Below are positions 7,166-12,812 of a DNA stretch of 12,812 bases, one piece after another. The position numbers were made by a program, and so were the translations under genes. Under the pieces are notes generated by a model that worked only from the letters and a program-made list of their open reading frames with translations, made no database searches and was not told the origin of the DNA. The number at the start of each line of letters is the position of its first letter. The stretch's first letter is position 1. Where the stretch lies: positions 1 through 12,812 of the forward strand of contig CAUEMA010000030.1 in NCBI GenBank assembly GCA_959018755.1, in the 5' to 3' direction. The DNA comes from an uncultured Collinsella sp. Its GTDB lineage: Bacteria > Actinomycetota > Coriobacteriia > Coriobacteriales > Coriobacteriaceae.

Positions 7166-7190
7166 TGCGCGAGGTCCGCGCAAGAAAGGA
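7166..7190 (+). promoter_or_regulatory. Hairpin next to the degV ribosome-binding site
   Basis: TGCGCG-AGGTC-CGCGCA (7166-7182) is a perfect 6-bp stem with a 5-base loop, ending two bases before the Shine-Dalgarno sequence AAAGGA (7185-7190), which decides the start at 7197. It may tune translation or mark an operator. Nothing else in the 119-base gap after the marR gene is clear. Confidence 0.35.
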
Positions 7191-7196
7191 TTCGCT

Positions 7197-8051
7197 ATGT
7201 CCGTCCGCATTATTACCGATTCCGCAAGCGATATGTCGCCGGCGGAGCACCCGGCATTGGCTGTTTTGCCGTTGTCCGTCACCTTTGGCACCGATGTGTA
7301 CATGGATGGCGTCGACATCGATCATCAGCGCTTTTACGAGATGCTCGTGGAGCGCGATGAGCTGCCCAAGACCGGTCAGGTCAACCCGTACGCGTTTTCG
7401 CAGGCTATCGCCGAGGTTCGTGAAGCCGGCGATGAGGCTGTGATTATTACCGTGGGCGCTAAGCTTTCGGGCACCAACCAGAGTGCCCGTACCGCACTTG
7501 CCGAGGCACCGGGCGGCGACGTGTTCGTGGTAGACAGCAACAACGTTACCCTGGGCGAGCGCGTCCTGGTCGAGTATGCGCTGCGCTTGGTGGACGAGGG
7601 CCGTAGCGCGGCCCAGATCGCGGCGGCTGTCGAGGCCGTGCGCGACCGTGTGGTGGTTATCGGCCTGCTCGAGACGCTGGAGTATCTGGTGCGCGGCGGT
7701 CGTCTGTCTGCTGCGGCCGGCGCCGTGGGTACGCTGCTCAACGTAAAGCCTGTGGTGGCTGTCGAGGACGGCCTGATCGTGCAGCTGGGCAAGGCGCGCG
7801 GTTCCAAGAACGGCCGCAACCTGCTGAATCAAAAGGTCGAAAAGGCAGGCGGCATCGACTTTTCCATGCCGCTGGCGCTCGGCTATACGGGCCTTTCGGA
7901 TGCGGTGCTCAAGAAGTATATCGAGGACAGCGCGGCACTGTGGGCTGGCCACGCCGAGGGCGAGCTGCCCGTTCACACCATCGGCGCCACCATCGGCACC
8001 CACGTAGGTCCCGGTGCCGTAGCCGTAGCCTTCTTCCAGTCCGCCAACTAA
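7197..8051 (+). CDS. DegV family fatty-acid-binding protein (FakB-like)
   Basis: The 284-residue protein is a full-length DegV protein. Family marks are TDSASD (7-12), the ligand-site loop LSGTNQSA (90-97), RGGRLS (166-171) followed by the LNVKPVV strand, and the C-terminal GATIGTHVGPGAVAV segment. DegV/FakB proteins hold a fatty acid and present it to the kinase FakA for entry into phospholipid synthesis. No fakA-like DAK gene is in the window, so the partner is elsewhere. The ATG at 7197 is chosen for the AAAGGA six bases upstream. An upstream extension to 7092 in the same frame lacks a ribosome site and precedes the conserved N-terminus RIITDSASD. A large inverted repeat begins 14 bases after the stop. 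Confidence 0.93.
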   Translation: MSVRIITDSASDMSPAEHPALAVLPLSVTFGTDVYMDGVDIDHQRFYEMLVERDELPKTGQVNPYAFSQAIAEVREAGDEAVIITVGAKLSGTNQSARTALAEAPGGDVFVVDSNNVTLGERVLVEYALRLVDEGRSAAQIAAAVEAVRDRVVVIGLLETLEYLVRGGRLSAAAGAVGTLLNVKPVVAVEDGLIVQLGKARGSKNGRNLLNQKVEKAGGIDFSMPLALGYTGLSDAVLKKYIEDSAALWAGHAEGELPVHTIGATIGTHVGPGAVAVAFFQSAN

Positions 8052-8064
8052 CCGACCCGCCAAC

Positions 8065-8154
8065 AAATGATCCCTTGGGGACGGAGGAAAATGGATCATC
8101 GACCGCACGGAGGCCGCGAATGATCCAGTTTCCTCCGTCCCCAAGGGATCATTT
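8065..8154. repeat. 90-bp near-perfect inverted repeat between degV and the MGMT-like gene
   Basis: Bases 8065-8090 are the exact inverse of 8129-8154 (26 bp). After one mismatch (8091/8128) another 8 bp pair (8092-8099 with 8120-8127), giving 35-base arms around a 20-base loop (8100-8119). The arms contain CTTGGGGACGGAGG, so this too carries the GGGGAC core. In RNA it would form a very stable hairpin, followed by TTTCTTTAT, and may end the degV transcript. Its symmetry suggests a palindromic mobile repeat more than a simple terminator. Confidence 0.85.
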
Positions 8155-8188
8155 CTTTATGCTGTTAATGCGGAGAAGGGAGCGAGCG

Positions 8189-8509
8189 ATGGCGTCTGAG
8201 GGCTTTTTTGAACGGGTGTACGAGGTGGTCGAGCAGATCCCCGAGGGGATGGTCGCCACGTATGGTCAGGTGGCGTTGCTTGCCGGTCGTCCACGAAGTG
8301 CGCGCTACGTGGGGTATGCCCTGCATAGCAATCCGCGCCCCGGCGAGATTCCCTGTCACCGCGTGGTGTTTGCCGACGGGCGTATATGCGAGGGTTTTGC
8401 TTTTGGCGGTCCCGATGCTCAACGTGAGCTTTTGCTAGGGGAGGGTGTGGCGTTTAGGGACGACATGCACGTCAATCTGGGCGCTTGTCGCTGGCCTGCC
8501 GGACTCTAA
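8189..8509 (+). CDS. Short MGMT-family protein (DNA-binding/active-site domain only)
   Basis: The 106-residue product corresponds to the C-terminal domain of O6-alkylguanine-DNA alkyltransferases, as in the Atl/YbaZ group (COG3695). Visible marks are ATYGQVA (23-29), the RxxxSARYVGYALHSNP helix-turn region with the presumed Arg finger Arg39, and the active-site motif PCHRVV with Cys56. True ATL proteins replace this Cys by Trp or Ala, so the acceptor residue is kept although the usual N-terminal domain is absent. It may repair alkylated guanine or flag it for excision repair. The start at 8189 is preceded by AAGGGAG (8176-8182). ATGs at 8159 and 8168 are in frame but lack a site, and the first abuts the inverted repeat. 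Confidence 0.85.
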   Translation: MASEGFFERVYEVVEQIPEGMVATYGQVALLAGRPRSARYVGYALHSNPRPGEIPCHRVVFADGRICEGFAFGGPDAQRELLLGEGVAFRDDMHVNLGACRWPAGL

Positions 8510-8524
8510 CAGCTCGTTCGTGTC

Positions 8525-8565
8525 AAAACTACAACAAAGGTGCCTGTCCCCTTTGTGGCGGTTTT
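8525..8565 (+). terminator. Third member of the hairpin repeat family, after the MGMT-like gene
   Basis: Arms 8525-8540 and 8550-8565 pair with two mismatches and one G-U around the loop TGCCTGTCC. The core is the exact reverse complement of the 19-base core in the pckA terminator, so the family occurs in both orientations. It begins 15 bases after the stop and ends in TTTT, so it likely terminates this gene. Confidence 0.65.
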
Positions 8566-8837
8566 CCGTTGTAGGTTTACCGAGGCTAACTTATGGAGAA
8601 GCTATGGCGGCGAATATTGATGCTACAAAGTAAACCACGGTGAACTATATTGTATTCAGCAACGGAGCAGGCAATAGGCGATGAAAAAGCCTGCCCTGTT
8701 GAGTTTGATTCGCATCCCTCCCCTCTGTGCGATTCAACGGTGTACTTCGGGAACGGGCCCGCTGGCAACTGACTGCCGGCGGGCCCGTCCCCGTTTGTCG
8801 GGGGAGTGCAATGGGCAGAGTCGAACCGGTCGGGCAC
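8566..8837. other. Gene-poor stretch with further hairpins between two convergent genes
   Basis: No convincing gene is seen between the MGMT-like gene and trpS. A nine-codon ORF (8604-8633, MAANIDATK) has GGAG five bases before its ATG but leads into nothing recognisable. GCAGGC/GCCTGC (8667-8672 with 8689-8694) is a weak stem. ACGGGCCCGCTGGC (8753-8766) pairs with GCCGGCGGGCCCGT (8775-8788) over 14 positions with one G-T, followed at once by CCCCG/CGGGG (8789-8793, 8799-8803); the join reads CGTCCCC, again the GGGGAC core. Neither stem has a T tract. The stem with G-U instead of A-C pairs is favoured on the plus strand. Confidence 0.5.
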
Positions 8838-8868
8838 AAAAAAGGGCGGACGCCATAGCGCCCGCCCT
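8838..8868 (-). terminator. Rho-independent terminator of trpS
   Basis: On the minus strand, AGGGCGG..GCG pairs with CGC..CCGCCCT (8843-8853 with 8858-8868; one internal mismatch, loop CATA/TATG), followed by a T run complementary to the A run at 8838-8843. It lies 33 bases beyond the trpS stop codon and has the classic form. Confidence 0.85.
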
Positions 8869-8901
8869 AAAGCAATCGATAGCTCAAGCCCGCAAATCGC
8901 T

Positions 8902-9951
8902 CTAGTACACCATGCCCATGGCGTCCCGAACCTCGGCCAGGGTCTGCTCGGCGATCTCGTTGGCGCGACGGTTGCCCTCGTGCAGGACGTCCTTCACATA
9001 ATCCAGGTCGTTCTCGTAGCGCTGACGGCGCTCGCGGATCGGCGCGAAATACTCGTTGACGGCCTCGGTCACGTACTTCTTGAGCTGGCCGGAGCCGCCC
9101 ATACCGATCTCCTCGGCAATCTCAACCTCGGAGCGACCGGTGCAGATGGCAGCGGTCGAAAGCAGGCCGGACACACCGGGGCGGTTCTCGGGGTCGAATG
9201 TGATCATGCGCTCGGAGTCGGTCTGGCTCTTCTTGATGCGCTTGGCCGTCTCCTCGGCGGTCATCGAAATATTGATGGCGTTGCCGTAGCTCTTGCTCAT
9301 CTTGCGACCGTCCAGGCCGGGCAGCAGCGGGGTCTCGGAAAGCAGCGCGTCGACCTCGGGGAACACCTTGCCGTAGCGGTTGTTAAAGCGGCGGGCGATG
9401 GTGCGGGTGAGCTCGATGTGCGGCAGCTGGTCGCGGCCGACGGGCACTACATTGCCCTTGCAGAACAGGATGTCGCAGGCCTGGTGCACCGGGTAGGTGA
9501 GCAGAAGGCCGGTGAGCTCGTGGCCCGATGCCTCCATCTCGGCCTTAACCGTGGGGTTGCGCGCCAGCTCGGCCTCGGAGACCAGCGACAGGAACGGCAG
9601 CATGAGCTGGTTGGCGGCGGGCACGGCGGAGTGTGCGTAGATCATGGTCTTGTCGGGGTCGATACCGCAGGCAAGGTAGTCCATGACCATGTTGTACACG
9701 TTGTCCTGGATGTGCTCGGTGGTGTCGCGGTCGGTGATGACCTGGTAGTCGGCGATGAGCACGTTGGTCTTGGCGCCCATGTTCTGCAGCTCCACGCGGC
9801 CCTTGAGGGTGCCAAAATAGTGGCCCAGGTGCAGGCGGCCGGTGGGGCGGTCGCCGGTAAGCATGGTGAACTTCTCGGGCGTCTTTGCCAGGCCCTCGCG
9901 AATGGCGTTGCTCTTTTGCAGCGCGACTTCGTAGCTGTTCTCGTTTGGCAT
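8902..9951 (-). CDS. trpS: Tryptophanyl-tRNA synthetase
   Basis: This class I aminoacyl-tRNA synthetase charges tRNA-Trp in the cytosol. The 349-residue protein has TGDRPTGRLHLGHYFG with the HIGH-type motif HLGH at residues 41-44, the AxYPVHQACDIL-like adenylate-site segment (LLTYPVHQACDILF), GRDQLPHIELTR, and KMSKS at 217-221. Length fits the bacterial family (about 330-350). The start at 9951 is set by AGGAG six bases upstream. A longer frame to 10071 would add 40 residues without homology to the family. It is followed by an intrinsic terminator. The 137 bases upstream show no T-box (no TGGGTGGTACC-like element). The TagO-like gene lies upstream on the same strand, so read-through from it is possible. 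Confidence 0.96.
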   Translation of the reverse strand: MPNENSYEVALQKSNAIREGLAKTPEKFTMLTGDRPTGRLHLGHYFGTLKGRVELQNMGAKTNVLIADYQVITDRDTTEHIQDNVYNMVMDYLACGIDPDKTMIYAHSAVPAANQLMLPFLSLVSEAELARNPTVKAEMEASGHELTGLLLTYPVHQACDILFCKGNVVPVGRDQLPHIELTRTIARRFNNRYGKVFPEVDALLSETPLLPGLDGRKMSKSYGNAINISMTAEETAKRIKKSQTDSERMITFDPENRPGVSGLLSTAAICTGRSEVEIAEEIGMGGSGQLKKYVTEAVNEYFAPIRERRQRYENDLDYVKDVLHEGNRRANEIAEQTLAEVRDAMGMVY

Positions 9952-10037
9952 GATTGCTCCTAACGTATGTTCATGGCTCAAGATGATAACGCGTTTATTA
10001 CAGGGGCGGGAGAGGGGTGGCTTGTGCGATGGGTGCG

Positions 10038-10049
10038 GCGCAGCTGCGC
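10038..10049. promoter_or_regulatory. 12-bp perfect palindrome upstream of trpS
   Basis: GCGCAGCTGCGC lies in the 137-base gap between the TagO-like gene and trpS. With no loop bases it is a poor RNA hairpin, so a protein site is more likely than a terminator, but chance in GC-rich DNA cannot be excluded. Confidence 0.2.
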
Positions 10050-10088
10050 TTGGCCAACGGTGCCTGGGCACATCCTCGGCAGCTTGTC

Positions 10089-11288
10089 CTAGAGCTCGTG
10101 GTGGCGCTCTTCTTTGCGTTCCTCGGCGGCTTGCTCCTCCTGCTTAAAAGCGGGGTCGTCGGGGGTTACCAGCTCGTCCTCGTGCGTGCGCTTGTTGTAA
10201 TGGTGGCGTAGCACGGGTTCAAACAGGTGCAGGCGCTTGGCGAAGGCCGCCGAGCCAATGGCGAGCACGGTAAAGATGAGCACGCGCATGGGGACCTCGA
10301 CCTGATTGATGGCCGCGGCGCCGGCCGAAAGCAGTATGCACCAGGCGTAGATGAGCAGTACGGCTTGCTTTTGGTTGTAGCCCTCTTGAATGAGGCGGTG
10401 GTGGATGTGGCCCTTGTCGGCCTGTCCAATGCTAATGTGGGCGCGCTTGCGGCGCACGATGGCGCTAAACGTATCGATGATGGGCACGCCGGCCACGAGG
10501 AGCGGGATGATGAGCGAGGTGAGCGCGGCGGTGCGGCTCACGCTGAGCAGCGAGATGGAGCCCAGCGCAAAGCCCAGCAGCAGCGACCCCGAGTCGCCCA
10601 AGAAGATGCTCGCGGGGTTGAAGTTATAGTGCAAGAAGGCGAGGCACGAGCCAAAGAGCGCAATGGAGAGCGCGGCGGCATCGATGCGGCCCGAGAGAAC
10701 GGCCATCGAGAACATCGTGAACGATGCGATGCCGCAGATACCCGTCGCTAGGCCGTCAAGGCCGTCGATAAGGTTGATGATGTTGGTGAACGCCACCAGG
10801 TAGACCACGGTAATGGGGTAGGCGAGCCAGCCGAGCATAATCTCGCCGGGGGCAAACGGGTTGACGATGACGCCGATTTTTAGGCCGCCTACGCAGGCGA
10901 TAAGCGCGGCGATGACCTGGCCGGTCAGCTTTTGCTTGGGCTGGAGCTGGAAGACGTCGTCGATCGCGCCGGTCGCAAAGATAACGGTAAAAGAAAGCGC
11001 AAGGATGGGGTAACTGATGTGCAGACGGGGGTGGGGCACCAAAACGGGCGGCCAGCCCAGGTACCAGGTGCCTAGGATCTGAACAATGCAGGCGACGACG
11101 AGGCCCAAAAAGACCGCCGCGCCACCCATGCGCGGGATGGGTTTAGTGTTGATGCGGCGCTTGGAAGGATAGTCGACGGCGTCTAGCTTGATTGCCAGGC
11201 GCTTGACCAGGGGCACCGCAAGGAAGGTCGTGATAAAAGCCACGACCGCCACGCAAAGGTACGGTATGAAGCTCGTGGAGGAAGCCAT
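10089..11288 (-). CDS. Undecaprenyl-phosphate GlcNAc-1-phosphate transferase (TagO/WecA/MraY family)
   Basis: The enzyme moves a HexNAc-1-phosphate from its UDP form onto undecaprenyl phosphate, the first membrane step of wall teichoic acid or similar polymers. With the start at 11288 it is 399 residues with about 10-11 membrane segments. The family's cytoplasmic motifs are present: GAIDD (Asp110/111), NLIDGLDGLA (172-181), FLGDSGS (Asp232) and the HIHHR motif (294-298) that marks TagO/WecA rather than MraY. The ATG at 11288 lacks a strong ribosome site (GGCGG, 11 bases). A GTG at 11336 in frame would start within a few bases of the predicted transcript start and is disfavoured. The last 45 residues form a charged Glu/Lys/His-rich tail. 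Sugar specificity is not readable, so no gene symbol is given. Confidence 0.9.
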   Translation of the reverse strand: MASSTSFIPYLCVAVVAFITTFLAVPLVKRLAIKLDAVDYPSKRRINTKPIPRMGGAAVFLGLVVACIVQILGTWYLGWPPVLVPHPRLHISYPILALSFTVIFATGAIDDVFQLQPKQKLTGQVIAALIACVGGLKIGVIVNPFAPGEIMLGWLAYPITVVYLVAFTNIINLIDGLDGLATGICGIASFTMFSMAVLSGRIDAAALSIALFGSCLAFLHYNFNPASIFLGDSGSLLLGFALGSISLLSVSRTAALTSLIIPLLVAGVPIIDTFSAIVRRKRAHISIGQADKGHIHHRLIQEGYNQKQAVLLIYAWCILLSAGAAAINQVEVPMRVLIFTVLAIGSAAFAKRLHLFEPVLRHHYNKRTHEDELVTPDDPAFKQEEQAAEERKEERHHEL

Positions 11289-11345
11289 GAATCGATAAAC
11301 CGCCAAGCGTCGAAGGAAAAGGTCAAATGATGCCACGCCGCAAAG

Positions 11346-11374
11346 GGTATAGCTGACCCATGATACTCGACCAA
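11346..11374 (-). promoter_or_regulatory. Candidate promoter of the TagO-like gene
   Basis: On the minus strand TTGGTC (complement of 11369-11374) and TATACC (complement of 11346-11351) are separated by 17 bases. Transcription would start near 11340, about 50 bases before the ATG at 11288. The hexamers match consensus moderately, and the spacing is ideal. Confidence 0.4.
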
Positions 11375-11525
11375 GGAGGGTGTGAGGAATTGCACGGGGC
11401 GATAATCACGTGCTTACCAGATATTCGAGTGATGGTGGGGTTCTGCCTGGTGCTTTTTGGGGATCCTGGCGGGATTTGCGATGGCGATTTTCGGCAAAAG
11501 AAAACCACCCCCCACGTTACGAAAA

Positions 11526-11692
11526 TGAACCCACCTAAAACAGGTGGGTGCCCTCATCGACTGTTCCAGCGTCCTTAACAACGAAGGATACCTGTACTAG
11601 GTACGACTGTGTGGGCTCCCTAAATAAACGCGACGGTTCACCCAGTTGCTCCGCGGGGGGCGGAATACCTACATCATAAAGCGGCACTTTGT
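11526..11692 (-). ncRNA. ssrS: Candidate 6S RNA
   Basis: The minus-strand RNA resembles Gram-positive 6S RNAs, which mimic an open promoter and bind the housekeeping RNA polymerase. As I remember the family, shared stretches read, 5' to 3': GTGCC (closing stem) then GGTATTCCG, TTTAGGGAGCCCAC, GGTATCCTTCGTTGTTAAGG, and GATGAGGGCACCCACCTG followed by TTTTAGGTGGG. GTGCC pairs with GGCAC near the 3' end, GCGTTT (11632-11627) pairs with GGACGC (11574-11569), and TCCTT/AAGGA forms an upper hairpin. Length (about 165-190) fits. A -10-like TAGAAT (11700-11695) precedes it, without a clear -35. The call rests on recalled conservation and pairing, and the exact ends are uncertain. Confidence 0.65.
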
Positions 11693-11703
11693 GGATTCTA
11701 GTC

Positions 11704-11733
11704 TTGACATTACAAAAATCGTGTCGGACGATT
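11704..11733 (+). promoter_or_regulatory. Candidate promoter/operator for the radical SAM gene
   Basis: TTGACA (11704-11709) is a perfect -35; 17 bases on, GACGAT (11727-11732) is a weak -10. The -10 overlaps a perfect inverted repeat, AATCGT-GTCGG-ACGATT (11717-11733), suited to a repressor. The same palindrome lies just upstream of the presumed minus-strand 6S RNA promoter, so it could affect both. Confidence 0.35.
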
Positions 11734-11815
11734 ACGGCGCCTTGGGCTCGAGCCGTCTGTGCGGTTGGTCCTTTTGCGTTTGAGCTGCTGAATCGTTGTT
11801 TTGGAGCATGTTTTT

Positions 11816-12754
11816 ATGCCGACGTCGTTGACTGAACTTTTTTCGCCCGCCTGCCATTTGTGTCCGCGCCGTTGCGGTGCGGCGCGCGATGAGGGCGCGC
11901 GCGGCGTATGCGGTGCCGACGACACGCTCAAGGTGGCCCGCGCCGCGCTTCATATGTGGGAGGAGCCTCCTATCTCGGGTGAGGCCGGTTCGGGCACGAT
12001 CTTCTTTAGCGGCTGCTCGCTCAAATGCGTCTATTGCCAGAACCACGAGATTTCGACGGGCAATTTTGGGCTTGAGATTTCGCCCGAGCGTCTGGTCGAG
12101 ATTATGTTGGAACTGCAGGACCAGGGCGCCAACAATATTAATTTGGTGACGGCGACGCACTACGCGCACCTGCTGCCGGTTGCGATTGCCGCGGCGCGGG
12201 CGCACGGGCTGGTCATCCCAATCGTCTACAACACGAGCGGTTATGAGCGCGCGAGTGCCGTGGCGGCGCTCGGCGATCTGGTCGATGTGTGGCTTACCGA
12301 CTTTAAATATGCCGATGCGGGGCTTGCGCAGTCGCTCTCCCATATAAAGGACTACCCGCGTGTGGCCGTGTCAGGCCTGGCTCAGATGGCGCGCGAGATC
12401 GAGCGCCGCGGGGGAGAGCTGGTGGACGAGGACGGGCTCATGAAGCGCGGCATGATCGTGCGTCACCTGGTGCTGCCGGGTCATGCGGACGATTCGTGTC
12501 GCGTGCTGGACCTGGTGTGGCAGACGGTGGGCGATGTGCCGATCTCGGTCATGAACCAGTACACGCCCAATGCGCTCATGCGCGAGCAAGGCGGCGACCT
12601 GGCACGCGCCGTTACGCGCGAGGAGTACGAGCAGGTCCTCGACCATGCCGACGACCTGGGCTTTACGACGATGTTCTGGCAAGAGGGCGGCGCGGTAGAC
12701 GAGAGCTTTACCCCGGCGTTCGACACCACCGGCGTCCTCACCAGCGCAAAGTAG
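11816..12754 (+). CDS. PflX-like radical SAM protein (pyruvate formate-lyase activase homologue)
   Basis: The 312-residue protein is of the PflX/COG1313 type. It has an N-terminal Cys set (Cys13, 16, 20, 32: CHLCPRRC...GVCG), then FFSGCSLKCVYCQN with the radical SAM CX3CX2C motif at Cys67, Cys71 and Cys74, and later the VWLTDFKY, RHLVLPGH and NQYTPN segments usual for the group. Such enzymes cleave SAM by a 4Fe-4S cluster; the true target of PflX proteins is not established, and no glycyl-radical enzyme gene is nearby. The ATG at 11816 has GGAG at 11803-11806, nine bases upstream; a TTG at 11801 in frame would add five residues and start before the ribosome site. Confidence 0.88.
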   Translation: MPTSLTELFSPACHLCPRRCGAARDEGARGVCGADDTLKVARAALHMWEEPPISGEAGSGTIFFSGCSLKCVYCQNHEISTGNFGLEISPERLVEIMLELQDQGANNINLVTATHYAHLLPVAIAAARAHGLVIPIVYNTSGYERASAVAALGDLVDVWLTDFKYADAGLAQSLSHIKDYPRVAVSGLAQMAREIERRGGELVDEDGLMKRGMIVRHLVLPGHADDSCRVLDLVWQTVGDVPISVMNQYTPNALMREQGGDLARAVTREEYEQVLDHADDLGFTTMFWQEGGAVDESFTPAFDTTGVLTSAK

Positions 12755-12777
12755 TGCGTTTGCCGATGATTTTTCTG

Positions 12778-12812
12778 GGTCGGGGATTAAAAAAGGCTCT
12801 GTTAGACCAGGA
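12778..12812. repeat. Right-end copy of the dispersed inverted repeat
   Basis: Bases 12793-12812 mirror 25-44 exactly. Just inside lies GGTCGGGGATT (12778-12788), identical to 160-170, where it precedes the right terminus of the 70-192 element after four extra bases. The repeat is cut by the window end. No terminator with a clear stem is seen for the radical SAM gene in the 58 bases after its stop. Confidence 0.65.

Noticed and set aside
8806..8836. tRNA-like GAGTCGAACCGG string, suggesting a minus-strand tRNA 3' half
   Set aside because: The flanking bases do not form a T-stem (ACCGG against CTGCC), there is no acceptor stem, and the trpS terminator occupies the place where the tRNA body would be.
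8681..8905. 74-codon plus-strand ORF (MKKPALLS...)
   Set aside because: It has a weak ribosome site, runs through a double hairpin and the trpS terminator, and shows no recognisable domain.
8806..9963. 385-codon plus-strand frame opposite trpS
   Set aside because: It is antisense to trpS, which has HLGH and KMSKS motifs, and it begins inside the trpS terminator region.
9952..10088. T-box or trp attenuator upstream of trpS
   Set aside because: No T-box consensus, specifier stem or Trp-rich leader peptide can be found in the 137 bases.
11360..11578. 72-codon plus-strand ORF with AAGGAGG-like sequence nearby
   Set aside because: The GGAGG at 11375-11379 lies after its start, the protein has no family features, and it overlaps the 6S RNA candidate and the promoter of the TagO-like gene.
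1..12812. Circular replicon or linear plasmid with inverted ends
   Set aside because: The ends are inverted and not overlapping direct repeats, there are no replication or partition genes, and trpS and pckA are chromosomal genes.

Overview
The window is GC-rich chromosomal DNA. Its mix of genes (LctP-type lactate permease, ATP-dependent PEP carboxykinase, DegV, a TagO/WecA-like transferase, a Gram-positive-looking 6S RNA candidate) and its palindromic intergenic repeats suggest a gut actinobacterium of the Coriobacteriia, probably Collinsella-like. That assignment is inferred from gene style and not proven. There is no prophage, CRISPR array, rRNA or convincing tRNA. Both ends lie in inverted copies of one repeat, so the window is probably a whole contig of a draft assembly broken at dispersed repeats.

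Layout: 1-273 is repeat DNA with no gene, including a 123-bp MITE-like element. A polysaccharide flippase-like protein (274-1854, minus) diverges from the lactate permease lctP (2033-3604, plus). A cluster of hairpins separates lctP from pckA (3855-5513, plus). Then on the plus strand come a B3/4-domain protein whose first codons are out of frame with the rest (5741-6459), a MarR regulator (6628-7077), a DegV fatty-acid-binding protein (7197-8051) and a single-domain MGMT-like protein (8189-8509). Facing them on the minus strand are trpS (8902-9951) and a TagO/WecA-like transferase (10089-11288), preceded by a candidate 6S RNA (about 11526-11692, minus). A PflX-like radical SAM protein (11816-12754, plus) closes the window.

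The genes are mostly single units with their own signals, not one pathway. lctP and pckA would fit together in lactate use and C3/C4 carbon flow. The flippase and the TagO-like enzyme both belong to envelope polysaccharide synthesis but are far apart. The rest is housekeeping or regulation.

The most unusual content is intergenic. At least seven different hairpins or repeats sit in the gaps, and most carry a GGGGAC core at or near the stem. Three belong to one family (core AAAGGGGACAGGCACCTTT) and appear to serve as transcription terminators. I see no new multi-gene system; the best leads are this repeat population, the 6S RNA candidate, the frameshift in the B3/4 gene and several strong palindromes upstream of pckA and lctP.
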